A stretch of DNA of 50,093 nt, taken from positions 1 through 50,093 of the forward strand of contig CAZXQI010000009.1 of the NCBI GenBank assembly GCA_964643005.1, in the 5' to 3' direction. Position 1 is the stretch's first letter. Each line of letters opens with the position of its first letter. Source of the stretch: UBA6168 sp964643005 (GTDB taxonomy: Bacteria; Bacteroidota; Bacteroidia; Chitinophagales; Saprospiraceae). Below the pieces are notes generated by a model. That model saw only the letters and a list, made by a program, of their open reading frames with translations, was not told the origin of the DNA and did not search any database. A program made the translations under genes and the position numbers. Below are positions 1 to 8,939 of this stretch, in pieces.

Positions 1-1248
1 GGCTTCATAGCCCTGGTTGTAGAGAGCGAGCCACTTCTGAGTGCCGATTTTCTGTTTCCAGTCGCCGGCAGCGGTTGCATAAGCTACGTCAGGGCGGGCG
101 AGATAGGCGTCAATTTCAGCAGAAGGTACATTCCAGTATTCCATGCATCTACGGATTCCATTCTCATAGTGCTCAGCAGCAGTTCCACCGACACTAATAT
201 TCCTCTCAACAGCTTCTGCCAACAGGAACTCAACCTCGGAAGCGCTGAAAATAGTCGCTTCAAAATCCGGCGCCGTCAACCTGTCATTAGGCTTGGAATA
301 AGCGGCGTAGTTGTTGGAAGCGCCATAGATACCGCCGGAATAACCTCCGTTTGCATCCGTAGTGAAGTAGTAAGGAATGCGAGGATCTTCCAGGCCATTC
401 ATGAAGTCAACCAGGGTATTGGCGGCAACAAAGTCTTTACGACCGCTTTGAATGAGGTCAACCCAAAGCTGGTTGGTGTTAGGCGGTGAAGACAGGTAGA
501 ACAGATAGGAGTTGTCATCATTAGAGGTGATAACTTCATTATACACCTTAGAAATGATGGAAGATGCTTTGCCGGCGTCTGAATCTGCAATGACCATTGC
601 TAAGCGCAACTGGAGGGAGCGGCCAAATTTTTTCCAGCCGCTCATGTCGCCGCCGTACATGATGTCGCTGCTGCCAAATCCATCAGCGCCGGTGTCAATT
701 GAGTTCACGGCGTTGTCCAATCTATTCAACAAGTCGCTGTAAACCGTAGCGGCATCATCATAAGCAGGAGCTGAGTTGTCGATATCCAGCGCCTCTGAGT
801 AAGGGATGTTGCCAAAGGTATTCACCAAAGTTGACCAGGTATAGACGTTCAAAATTTCAGCGCAGGCATTTTGGTTAGCCTTTACGTTTGCCGGGAAGAA
901 AGCATCATTCTGATCGGGGATCAGTTTCTGGCTTTCATCTAAGCTTTTCAAAACATTCAGGTAGAGAGAGTTCCAGAAGTTCTGCGGAATATTCATGCTT
1001 GAGAGGTCGTAGTTGGCCTCGTCAATATAGGTTGTTTCCGTCCATTGTTGAGCAATCATCCGAAAGATGTTCAGGTTCACGTTGGTGTTAGTCATAGCAT
1101 TGACTAAGCTACGCTGAGCAAACGTGAATAATGGCCCAGGCTCTACTTTCGAAGGATTTTTTTGATCCGTGTTCATGTCTCCAAAATCCTTGTCGCAGGA
1201 GACCAGTACCACGGACATCGTCAAAAGCAAAAACAATATTTTTTTCAT
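1..1248 (-). CDS. SusD/RagB-like outer-membrane lipoprotein (partial, C-terminus off the left edge)
   Basis: The reading frame is open on the minus strand from the ATG at 1246-1248 to the window edge, 416 codons with no stop. It begins MKKILFLLLTMSVVLVSC, a lipoprotein signal peptide with lipobox LVSC and lipidation at Cys18. The body is rich in Trp, Tyr and Asn with helical stretches, like SusD/RagB nutrient-binding lipoproteins, probably the SusD-like_2 subgroup. Such proteins sit on the outer face of the outer membrane as a lid over a SusC barrel and capture oligosaccharides or peptides. Only 17 nt separate it from the upstream susC-like gene, so the two are almost certainly one transcript. 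The C-terminal end is missing and the substrate cannot be read from sequence. No glycan-degrading enzyme is visible next to it. Confidence 0.9.
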   Translation of the reverse strand, partial: MKKILFLLLTMSVVLVSCDKDFGDMNTDQKNPSKVEPGPLFTFAQRSLVNAMTNTNVNLNIFRMIAQQWTETTYIDEANYDLSSMNIPQNFWNSLYLNVLKSLDESQKLIPDQNDAFFPANVKANQNACAEILNVYTWSTLVNTFGNIPYSEALDIDNSAPAYDDAATVYSDLLNRLDNAVNSIDTGADGFGSSDIMYGGDMSGWKKFGRSLQLRLAMVIADSDAGKASSIISKVYNEVITSNDDNSYLFYLSSPPNTNQLWVDLIQSGRKDFVAANTLVDFMNGLEDPRIPYYFTTDANGGYSGGIYGASNNYAAYSKPNDRLTAPDFEATIFSASEVEFLLAEAVERNISVGGTAAEHYENGIRRCMEYWNVPSAEIDAYLARPDVAYATAAGDWKQKIGTQKWLALYNQGYEA

Positions 1249-1265
1249 ACGAATAATAGATTTTA

Positions 1266-4200
1266 TTAGAATTTAACATTGAGGTTGACACCGAAAACGC
1301 GTACTGATGGATAAGCTCCACCCTGATATCCTACTAAGTTTCCTGCGCTCATACCATCTTCCGGGTCGGCATCAGGAAGGTTTTTGTGGATGATCCAGAG
1401 GTTGCGGCCATAGACGCCCAGGCTCATGCCTTTAATAACGTCGGCGCCTGCAAACATGCTCTTCGGAAAATCATAAGTCAACGAAAGTTCACGCAGTTTT
1501 ATATAGCTGCCATCATAAACGAACCCTGCGGCAGGAGTACGAGCGTAACCAAACAGACCGTAAACAGAAGCGTCTGCCCGAATGTCATTCGGAGAACCAT
1601 CTGCTTTTACGCCATTCAAAACTACGCCTCCACCCTGGTCGAGCGGCAAACGAAGGTCGTTACCCAGGTCGTTTTTGCCATCTGTATCAGAAGGAAGACC
1701 TGTAGCCATTCCGTAGTAACGGTCAAGCGACCAGATATCGCCGCCTTGGCGAATGTCAATCAGGAATCCTAATGAAAGGCTCTTGAAGAAGGTGAACGTA
1801 TTGTAAACACCTCCCGTCCAGTCAGGATTAACGTTTCCAATTATTTCGCTCGAAGTTGCAGAGAAGAGATAGCGTCCGGCTGCGTTCACCATTCTGTAGT
1901 TAGCGTCTCCTTCGTGGCCATCTGCATACACAAAGTTAGAACCGCGGATGGTGCCATAAGGCTCATTCAAAGCAGCGTTGATACTGACGCCGCCCTGGAA
2001 GGAACCTAATTGGAGGTTGTCGATACCGCCTAAGTCAAGCACTTTGTTGCGGTTGCGCGCCCAGTTCAGGTCAATATTCCATTTGAAGTTCGGTGAATTG
2101 ACCAAACGCGCAAAGACTTGCAATTCAACGCCTTTGTTTTCAACATCTCCTGCGTTGATAAACTTGGAGGCGTAACCCGTAGCTCTGGAAATTGTAGCGG
2201 GAAGTATCTGGTCAATCGTATTCATCTTATACCAGGTAAAGTCAAAGCCTAATCTGTCTTTCAGGAAGCGCATTTCCAAGCCGGCTTCAAGGCTCTTAGT
2301 TTGCTCAGGCTTCAGATTAGCATTGTTCTTAGTGGTAGGAACGTTAACGATTGGAGCATCGCCAAATCCTGTGCCCTGAACGTAAACGTCGTTCACGCTG
2401 AGTGGAGGCGCTGTATTACCAACCTGTGCATAGTTCACGCGCAGTTTACCAAAGGTAAAGGCGTCGTTTTCAGCGACAAATCTCGAGAAGATGATTCCTA
2501 ATGAAGCAGAAGGATAGTAGTAGATGTTGTTACCAGCCGGCAGGGAAGAAGCCTGGTCGCGGCGAATAGACAAGTCTAAGATTGCCCAGTTGTCATAGAC
2601 AAAACCGGCGCTTGCAAAAACGCCATCCACTTCCAGTTCAGTTTGTGTTTCAACCGGCGCCTGAAGTGGGTTTTTAGTATTAGACAATGAGTAAAGTCTT
2701 GGCAAAATCAGACCGCCATTGGTAACTGCGTTGATAGAAGAAATAGCAGTTTTGCGGATGTTGGTACCCAACAAAGCATTGAATTTCAGGTTGTCAGCTA
2801 TTCTCAACTGGCTGATTTGACCCATCAGGTCGTAGTTAAGTTCCTGGAAATTCCGGTTGAAGCGGGCATATTCAGCAGGATCCACACTTCCGACAGCGAT
2901 ACGGGTTTCCTGCAATTCAGCATACTGGTCTAAAGATGCTCTTCCAGTAATGCTAAACCAGTCGTTCACGCTATAAGTAGCGCCTAAGTAACCTAAGTAA
3001 CGATTACGGTGGTCGTTCTCGTAGTTTTCAAAACGCTCCCAGTAAGGGTTGTTCCAATAAATCGGCACGAGATCATCCGGGTCGGCCCAGTTCCAGGTAA
3101 CGTTCTGCTTCGTATCTTCATACGCTCTCTTTTGATCCAATACGTCAATATTGACCTGCCACCATTGGCGGAACATGGTCATCGGGTTTCTGGCGCCGTA
3201 GCCGGTACCATAGCGACCCAATCCATCTGTAGAAGTAAAGTTGATGGAAGAGAACACATTCAAACGGTCGGTCAGGTTGTAGCCTGCACCGAAGTTAACC
3301 ATGTTTTTGGTGATGTTACTGGCTGGCAGCACACCGTCGTCATAGTTGTAAGTGTAACCTAATTTGAAATAACCTTTGTCATTCGAGCCATCAATAAAGA
3401 TGCTGTTGCTGGTACCGACGGAGGTTTCAAAGAATGCGTCTGCCTGATTTTTTGCAGCTATCCACGGTGTAGGTTTGCCAAAGTTGGGTGAAGAAGGGTC
3501 AAAGGCATCCCATTGGTAAACCAACAGACTGGGATCGAACTTACCACCGTAGGAAGCGTCTTCACTGACGGGCATCACCAGGTCTTCAACGCCGTCTCCA
3601 TTAATGTCGCGATACAGGAAGTACCCTGAGGGGTCTTCATAGTAGTTGCCATAACCGCCGCCGTATCTCTGCTGGTACTTAATAAAGGTGCTTTTGTCAA
3701 TCTTACCAAAGTTGACGCCGGTATTCAGGCTAACGCCTAAGCCTTTGTCTTTCCTGCCTTTTTTGGTGGTAATCATGACCACGCCGTTAGCGGCGCGAGA
3801 GCCATAAAGAGCAGAAGCGGCAGCGCCTTTCAGTACAGTTACGGATTCAATGTCGTCAGAGTTGATGTCGTTGGCGGCATTTCCGTAGTCAAAGCCTTCA
3901 CGACCCTGGCGCTGGAGGCTGGTGTTGGTGTTAGAGTTGTCAACGGGCACCCCGTCAATGACGAACATGGCCTGGTTGTCGCCGGTAAGAGACTTGCTAC
4001 CCCGGAGCACGATGTTGGTCGAGCCGCCGAAGCTGTTGTTCTTCCTGATGTTCAGGCCGGCAACGCGTCCACTGAGGGTGTTTACCATGTTGGCGTTACG
4101 GCTTCCGGCAATATCATCGCCATCTACCTTTTGTGCAGAGTAAGGTAACTCGTTTTTGTAACGGGTGACGCCCAGGGCGGTTACCACTACCTCGTCTAAT

Positions 4201-4493
4201 ATCTCACCAGACCTGAGGGTGATATCCAGCACATTGGAAGCGCCTAACTCGGCTTCGCCTGTCTGATAGCCGGTATAGCTAAAAACCAGGGTGGTTGAAC
4301 CTGCCGGTATCCGGACGGAATAATTTCCGTCTATGTCTGTAACCGTACCAACAGTAGTTCCCTTGACGAGTACGGTAGCACCAATGAGTGGCGAGCCATC
4401 ATCTCCGGTAACCGTGCCCGTCACAGTACGCTGAGCAATCGTCAGGGCGACTGTACTCAGCATGAGGGCAAAGATTAATAAGAGTCTTTTCAT
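1266..4493 (-). CDS. SusC/RagA family TonB-linked outer-membrane transporter
   Basis: This 1075-residue protein has a signal peptide ending near TIAQ (residue 21). A carboxypeptidase-regulatory-like beta-sandwich follows (about 22-105, with GTVTDIDGNYSVRIP). Next come the EVVVTALG segment typical of SusC proteins, a TonB plug (about 115-230, with VLKGAAASALYGSRAANGV) and a long beta-barrel ending in aromatic NVKF. Length and order are normal for SusC. SusC imports bulky nutrients through the outer membrane using TonB/ExbBD energy, with a SusD lid; that lid is encoded 17 nt downstream. The start ATG at 4491-4493 gives a clean signal peptide. The leader has a hairpin followed by a U-run (4528-4574), so expression may be attenuated. 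Substrate is unknown. Confidence 0.96.
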   Translation of the reverse strand: MKRLLLIFALMLSTVALTIAQRTVTGTVTGDDGSPLIGATVLVKGTTVGTVTDIDGNYSVRIPAGSTTLVFSYTGYQTGEAELGASNVLDITLRSGEILDEVVVTALGVTRYKNELPYSAQKVDGDDIAGSRNANMVNTLSGRVAGLNIRKNNSFGGSTNIVLRGSKSLTGDNQAMFVIDGVPVDNSNTNTSLQRQGREGFDYGNAANDINSDDIESVTVLKGAAASALYGSRAANGVVMITTKKGRKDKGLGVSLNTGVNFGKIDKSTFIKYQQRYGGGYGNYYEDPSGYFLYRDINGDGVEDLVMPVSEDASYGGKFDPSLLVYQWDAFDPSSPNFGKPTPWIAAKNQADAFFETSVGTSNSIFIDGSNDKGYFKLGYTYNYDDGVLPASNITKNMVNFGAGYNLTDRLNVFSSINFTSTDGLGRYGTGYGARNPMTMFRQWWQVNIDVLDQKRAYEDTKQNVTWNWADPDDLVPIYWNNPYWERFENYENDHRNRYLGYLGATYSVNDWFSITGRASLDQYAELQETRIAVGSVDPAEYARFNRNFQELNYDLMGQISQLRIADNLKFNALLGTNIRKTAISSINAVTNGGLILPRLYSLSNTKNPLQAPVETQTELEVDGVFASAGFVYDNWAILDLSIRRDQASSLPAGNNIYYYPSASLGIIFSRFVAENDAFTFGKLRVNYAQVGNTAPPLSVNDVYVQGTGFGDAPIVNVPTTKNNANLKPEQTKSLEAGLEMRFLKDRLGFDFTWYKMNTIDQILPATISRATGYASKFINAGDVENKGVELQVFARLVNSPNFKWNIDLNWARNRNKVLDLGGIDNLQLGSFQGGVSINAALNEPYGTIRGSNFVYADGHEGDANYRMVNAAGRYLFSATSSEIIGNVNPDWTGGVYNTFTFFKSLSLGFLIDIRQGGDIWSLDRYYGMATGLPSDTDGKNDLGNDLRLPLDQGGGVVLNGVKADGSPNDIRADASVYGLFGYARTPAAGFVYDGSYIKLRELSLTYDFPKSMFAGADVIKGMSLGVYGRNLWIIHKNLPDADPEDGMSAGNLVGYQGGAYPSVRVFGVNLNVKF

Positions 4494-4527
4494 ACTGAAA
4501 TTGTGATTTAGTGAAAGAAATAAAAAA

Positions 4528-4574
4528 ACGTCTTACCCCATTACACTATTAAAGTGCAGCATGGTGCAAGACGT
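4528..4574 (-). promoter_or_regulatory. Leader hairpin with U-run upstream of susC (candidate attenuator)
   Basis: In the minus-strand RNA, ACGTCTTGCACCA pairs with TGGGGTAAGACGT: seven Watson-Crick pairs, a G-U pair, one pair, one mismatch, three pairs. A nested CACT/AGTG stem lies inside. Seven U residues follow directly (plus-strand A-run 4522-4528). This is the form of an intrinsic terminator, yet it lies about 35 nt upstream of the susC start codon with no minus-strand gene before it. A premature terminator or antiterminated leader is the natural reading (inference). Confidence 0.5.
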
Positions 4575-5110
4575 CTCTTGGAATAATCTGATAGTTTTTG
4601 TCATTAGAGCTGATTAGCAAGGCGTTTTGTCAGACGCCTCTTCTCACAGAGTTCTAAAATTTTATACTAAAATCGCTATTGGGAGCTATTCATTTCATTT
4701 TGACTTTGTACTTCCTGAGGTAGAGGCAGGCTTCTATACTCAGACTCTTTCCTATTCTGAAATTAAATTTTCCTGCCAGGACTTTTGGCAAAACCGTTAA
4801 CAACAATTTAACGAAGAGCAACTCCCAAATGCGGCCTCAATGCTAAGGAATATTGGCAATAAAAAAGAATCTTTTTTAAAAATGTAGTTGAGTTAAAAAC
4901 TCAGATTAAAAGGAATTTAGTCCTTCCTATCAAAGGTTTTTCTTCCTCAGCGGCAATTAAAGTCGCATCCTTAGTCATTGATTTTCAGGCAATAATCAAA
5001 GGCTCGGCAAGCTGAGTCGCAAAGTATATTTCCAAAAAAGTTACTTTTGCACCCGCCCGAAAAAATTGAGGCGCCAGGGCAAACTTTTTTCTATGAGCCT
5101 CCGTAAAAAT

Positions 5111-5118
5111 TACTTTTG
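5111..5118 (+). promoter_or_regulatory. Bacteroidota -7 promoter element for thrS
   Basis: TACTTTTG matches the Bacteroidota sigma-A -7 consensus TAnnTTTG. Twenty bases upstream lies TTTT (5087-5090) in the place of the TTTG -33 box. The thrS ATG is 26 nt downstream, giving a short leader. Confidence 0.6.
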
Positions 5119-5144
5119 TCGCATAAACTTCATATCCCGAAATT

Positions 5145-7064
5145 ATGATAAAAATAACATTGCCGGACGGCAGCGTCCGCGAATATCCCAAAGGTACTTC
5201 TGCAATGGAAGTAGCCAAATCCATCAGCGAAGGCTTAGCCAGGAATGTACTCTCCGCCAAAGTCAACGGCGAAGTATGGGACGCCGGTCGTCCTATCTAT
5301 ACAGACGCCGCCCTCCAACTGCTCACCTGGGATTCTAAGGAAGGAAAAAGCACTTTCTGGCACTCCTCGGCGCACCTCATGGCCGAAGCCCTCGAAGCGC
5401 TCTACCCAGGCATCAAGTTCGGAATAGGGCCGGCTGTAGAAAATGGATTTTATTACGACGTGGATCCCGGTGGTCGGCAGATTTCAAGTGAAGATTTTGG
5501 AAAAATTGAGCAAAAGATGCTCGAACTGGCTCGCCAGGGCAACGAATACCGCCGCCAGGAAGTGAGCAAAGCCGAGGCCATCAAATACTTTACTGAAAAA
5601 GGCGACGAGTACAAACTCGAACTCATCAGCGACCTGGAAGACGGCCACATCACTTTCTATCATCAGGGAAATTTCACCGACCTCTGCAAAGGCCCGCACA
5701 TCCCCGATACCGGAAAAATTAAAGCCGTAAAACTCATGGCCATCGCCGGCGCCTATTGGCGGGGCGATGAAAAGCGCCAGCAGCTCACCCGGATTTACGG
5801 GATCACTTTCCCGAAGCAAAAAGAACTGACGGAATATTTAGAAATGTTGGAAGAGGCCAAAAAGCGGGATCACCGCAAACTCGGCCACGAACTGGAGCTG
5901 TTCATGTTCTCCGAAAAAGTCGGCATGGGACTGCCCATCTGGCTGCCCAAAGGCACGGCGCTGCGCAGTCGCCTCGAAAACTTCCTCAAGGAAGAACAAA
6001 TCAAACGGGGCTACCTTCCCGTCATCACCCCTCATTTGGGTAAAAAGGAATTGTACGTGACGAGCGGGCACTACGAAAAATATGGCAAGGACAGTTTCCA
6101 GCCCATCCACACGCCGAAGGAAGGGGAAGAATTCCTGCTCAAGCCGATGAACTGCCCGCACCACTGTGAAATTTTTGGATACAAGCCCCGCTCCTACAGA
6201 GAACTGCCCCTGCGCATCGCCGAGTTCGGCACGGTATATCGCTACGAGCAGAGCGGCGAATTGCACGGCCTGACTCGCGTGAGAGGATTCACTCAGGACG
6301 ACGCCCACATCTTTTGTACACCCGACCAGCTAAAGGAGGAATTTCTCGGCGTGCTCGACCTGACCAGAATGGTTTTGAAAAAATTAGGCTTCGACACCTA
6401 CACCGCTCAGATTTCCCTGCGCGACCCCAACAACAGAGAAAAGTATATCGGCAGCGATGAAAATTGGCAAAAAGCTGAACAGGCCATCATAGACGCTGCG
6501 GCAGAAGCCGGCCTGGAGACGGTGACAGAACTGGGCGAAGCGGCGTTTTACGGCCCTAAACTCGACTTCATGGTGAAAGACGCGCTGGGTCGCTCCTGGC
6601 AGCTCGGCACTATCCAGGTGGATTACAACCTGCCGGAACGCTTTGGATTGGAGTACATCGGTTCGGACAACCTGCCGCACCGTCCTGTCATGATTCACCG
6701 CGCGCCCTTTGGCTCTATGGAGCGGTTCATCGGCGTGCTGACTGAACATTGCGCCGGAAAATTCCCGCTGTGGCTGACTCCCGACCAGTACGTCCTCCTG
6801 CCCATCAGCGACAAATACCTCGACTATGCCAAAGAGGTGCAGGCCAAATTAGCGCTGCACGACATCCGCGGTTTCATTGACGAGCGCACCGAAAGTATTG
6901 GCCGGAAAATCCGCGACAATGAGCTGAAGAAAATTCCCTACCTCCTCATCGTGGGCGAGAAGGAATTAGAGAGCGGCTCAGTCGGCGTCCGCAAACAGGG
7001 CGAAGGCGATATCGGCTCAAAATCCACTGAAGACTTCGCGCAATGGTTTAAGCAACTGCTTTGA
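5145..7064 (+). CDS. thrS: Threonine--tRNA ligase
   Basis: This 639-residue class II aminoacyl-tRNA synthetase charges tRNA-Thr in the cytoplasm. An N-terminal TGS domain (about 1-62, starting MIKITLPDGS) is followed by the editing domain with its HSSAH and CKGPH metal/editing motifs. The catalytic core includes MNCPHHCEIF, whose Cys is the zinc ligand, and TRVRGFTQDDAHIF. The anticodon-binding domain lies at about 540-639. Length and order match bacterial ThrRS (about 640). The ATG at 5145 starts directly in the TGS domain and has a -7 element 26 nt upstream. In many bacteria thrS is followed by infC-rpmI-rplT; here a terminator and a dehydrogenase follow instead. Confidence 0.98.
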   Translation: MIKITLPDGSVREYPKGTSAMEVAKSISEGLARNVLSAKVNGEVWDAGRPIYTDAALQLLTWDSKEGKSTFWHSSAHLMAEALEALYPGIKFGIGPAVENGFYYDVDPGGRQISSEDFGKIEQKMLELARQGNEYRRQEVSKAEAIKYFTEKGDEYKLELISDLEDGHITFYHQGNFTDLCKGPHIPDTGKIKAVKLMAIAGAYWRGDEKRQQLTRIYGITFPKQKELTEYLEMLEEAKKRDHRKLGHELELFMFSEKVGMGLPIWLPKGTALRSRLENFLKEEQIKRGYLPVITPHLGKKELYVTSGHYEKYGKDSFQPIHTPKEGEEFLLKPMNCPHHCEIFGYKPRSYRELPLRIAEFGTVYRYEQSGELHGLTRVRGFTQDDAHIFCTPDQLKEEFLGVLDLTRMVLKKLGFDTYTAQISLRDPNNREKYIGSDENWQKAEQAIIDAAAEAGLETVTELGEAAFYGPKLDFMVKDALGRSWQLGTIQVDYNLPERFGLEYIGSDNLPHRPVMIHRAPFGSMERFIGVLTEHCAGKFPLWLTPDQYVLLPISDKYLDYAKEVQAKLALHDIRGFIDERTESIGRKIRDNELKKIPYLLIVGEKELESGSVGVRKQGEGDIGSKSTEDFAQWFKQLL

Positions 7065-7119
7065 TGGAAAAATAATTTGCTGAGAGCCTGCCATCCGGCC
7101 TTTCCATCTTTCCCATTTT

Positions 7120-7166
7120 AAAAGGATGCGTCCGTTTGGCTTTAAACTGAACGGGCGCATCCTTTT
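7120..7166 (+). terminator. Intrinsic terminator of thrS
   Basis: A 17-bp stem pairs AAAAGGATGCGTCCGTT (7120-7136) with AACGGGCGCATCCTTTT (7150-7166), with one G-U wobble and a 13-nt loop. The stem ends in a T-run, 55 nt after the thrS stop codon. Confidence 0.85.
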
Positions 7167-7387
7167 GGCGCTCCCCCCCCTGAGCCGGCAGTCGTTGAGC
7201 GAGGAATTACGCATTTTCATTCCTTCTTCCTTATAAATACTGCCGCAGGTTTCTATTGGAATACTTCCCCCAGATTTAAAATCCAGGGAAACTAAACGCC
7301 TGTTAGAATTTTTTAAAAAAAAAACCGGATAAACGGGAGGAGGGATATTTAAAACCGAAAGAATTAAAAAAGCAGGCGCCGGCATCT

Positions 7388-7395
7388 TAGTTTTG
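7388..7395 (+). promoter_or_regulatory. Bacteroidota -7 promoter element for the Glu/Leu/Phe/Val dehydrogenase
   Basis: TAGTTTTG fits TAnnTTTG and lies 30 nt upstream of the chosen ATG at 7426. No good TTTG -33 box is visible at the usual distance. Confidence 0.5.
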
Positions 7396-7425
7396 CCCCT
7401 TTGCTCAACCAAATAGAATTTGTCC

Positions 7426-8682
7426 ATGCTGGAACTACTTGACCAATACAAAGAGAAAAAACCTGAAATCGTATTCGAATGGAACGACCCGGAAACTAAC
7501 GCCAAAGGCTGGGTTGTCATCAACTCTTTGCGCAATGGCGCCGCCGGAGGCGGAACGAGAATGAGAAAAGGACTGACCAAAGAAGAAGTCGTCTCCTTAG
7601 CTAAAACCATGGAAATCAAATTCTCCGTCGCGGGGCCACCCATCGGAGGCGCTAAATCCGGTATTGACTTTGACCCCCGCGATCCCCGCCGGAATGATGT
7701 TCTACAGCGCTGGTTCCAGGCCGTTATTCCTCTTTTGAAAAATTATTACGGAACCGGCGGCGACCTCAATGTGGACGAACTAAAGGACGTCATCCCGATC
7801 ACGGAAGCGCTGGGTCTCTGGCATCCGCAGGAAGGCGTTGTCAACGGTCACTTTACCGACATCAACCAGGGGCAAAAAATCAAGATTCTCGGTCAGTTGC
7901 GGCATGGCTGCGCCAAAATAATCGAAGACGACGCCTACGTGCCGGTTTGCCCCATCCACTATGCCGTCGCCGATATGGTCACCGGTTTTGGCGTCGCTCA
8001 GTCCGTCCTGCATTTTTATGATCTTTTTAATAAATCAGACCTACAGGGTAGGACGGCCATCATTCAGGGCTGGGGAAATGTGGCCTCTGCCGCCGCCTAC
8101 TACCTGGCGCAGGACGGCGTAAAGATCATCGGCATCATAGACAAAAACGGCGGACTGCTGCGACCGGACGGCATGGGATTAAAAGAAGTGAAGTCTCTTT
8201 TTATCAAAAAAGAGCACAATACATTGGTCGCCCCGGGAATGGTTTCTTTTGAAGAGGCCAACGAAAAGATATGGAACTTAGGCGCCGATATTTTTATACC
8301 CGGAGCCGCTTCCAAATTAGTTTCCCGGCAGCAGATTGATCAACTCATCGCCGGAGGAATCGAAGTCATCGCCTGCGGCGCCAACGTTCCCTTTGTGGAC
8401 GACGGAGTTTTCTTCGGGCCTACGGCGGGCTTCGCCGATCAGCATTTCAGTCTGATTCCCGATTTTATTTCAAACTGTGGCATGGCGAGAGTCTTTGCCT
8501 ACCTGATGCAACCCGATGCAGTGTTGACAGACGAGGCCATCTTCAACGACGTATCCGCTACCATCAGAAAGGCATTGGAGGAAGTTTACGCAGCCAGTTC
8601 AAAAACAACCGGCGTTTCTGCCGCCGCTCTTGAAATAGCCCTGAAGAAGCTAATGAAACCCAGGTTGGAAATGGCCGTATAA
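7426..8682 (+). CDS. Glu/Leu/Phe/Val dehydrogenase family protein (probable glutamate dehydrogenase)
   Basis: This 418-residue protein belongs to the NAD(P)-dependent amino-acid dehydrogenases, which oxidatively deaminate an amino acid to a 2-oxo acid plus ammonia. The N-terminal dimerization/substrate domain carries the catalytic lysine (about Lys77) in GGAKSGIDFDP. The Rossmann domain shows the dinucleotide loop GWGNVAS and, later, ACGANVPF. The family consensus usually has GGAKGG or GGGKGG, so Ser after the lysine is a small deviation. An in-frame TTG lies two codons upstream, at 7420; I chose ATG 7426 because the family starts close to this point. It has its own promoter element and is followed by a stem-loop. 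Glutamate is the most likely substrate; leucine or valine cannot be excluded. Confidence 0.88.
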   Translation: MLELLDQYKEKKPEIVFEWNDPETNAKGWVVINSLRNGAAGGGTRMRKGLTKEEVVSLAKTMEIKFSVAGPPIGGAKSGIDFDPRDPRRNDVLQRWFQAVIPLLKNYYGTGGDLNVDELKDVIPITEALGLWHPQEGVVNGHFTDINQGQKIKILGQLRHGCAKIIEDDAYVPVCPIHYAVADMVTGFGVAQSVLHFYDLFNKSDLQGRTAIIQGWGNVASAAAYYLAQDGVKIIGIIDKNGGLLRPDGMGLKEVKSLFIKKEHNTLVAPGMVSFEEANEKIWNLGADIFIPGAASKLVSRQQIDQLIAGGIEVIACGANVPFVDDGVFFGPTAGFADQHFSLIPDFISNCGMARVFAYLMQPDAVLTDEAIFNDVSATIRKALEEVYAASSKTTGVSAAALEIALKKLMKPRLEMAV

Positions 8683-8835
8683 TCAGCCAAGTTCCATGCC
8701 CTGCTAAAAAGCTGCAATAAATACCTAATAAATATCTTCTCATACATACAGCTATCTCCTGATAATCAGCGATAAAGGCATCATATTTGAAACTCCTTAG
8801 AACGTAAATTCAACAAGTTCCCAATTGTTCATCTA

Positions 8836-8871
8836 AATGGCCAAACTGCTATTCGCTGCAGTTTGGCCATT
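8836..8871 (+). terminator. Perfect 14-bp stem-loop downstream of the dehydrogenase gene
   Basis: AATGGCCAAACTGC (8836-8849) pairs perfectly with GCAGTTTGGCCATT (8858-8871) around an 8-nt loop. It lies about 150 nt after the dehydrogenase stop and 69 nt before the next start. It has no strong U-run, so termination is likely but unproven; it could instead stabilise the upstream mRNA. Confidence 0.5.
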
Positions 8872-8939
8872 AATGCAAGTCTTAACCCCCCGGCAACCAA
8901 GACGGTTTTCAACTTCTACCACCCAACAACTGACGCCCA

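Larger units (their letters stand above)
4494..5144. other. Divergent intergenic region between susC-like gene and thrS
   Basis: These 651 bases separate divergently transcribed susC (minus) and thrS (plus). On the susC side are a hairpin with U-run (4528-4574) and a smaller stem, AGGCGT/ACGCCT at 4620-4625 and 4634-4639. On the thrS side a TAnnTTTG element (5111-5118) lies close to the start codon, and a second copy of the same octamer lies at 5042-5049. No reading frame here looks coding. The middle (4640-5000) is AT-rich and shows nothing I can name. Confidence 0.7.
7065..7425. other. Intergenic region between thrS and the dehydrogenase gene
   Basis: These 361 bases hold the thrS terminator (7120-7166) and, at the far end, a -7 promoter element for the dehydrogenase (7388-7395). 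Between them is A-rich sequence with no coding potential that I can support. Confidence 0.6.

Noticed and set aside
1..4493. Complete polysaccharide utilisation locus
   Set aside because: Only the SusC/SusD pair is visible; no glycoside hydrolase or regulator adjoins it, and the GH53 gene is 38 kb away.
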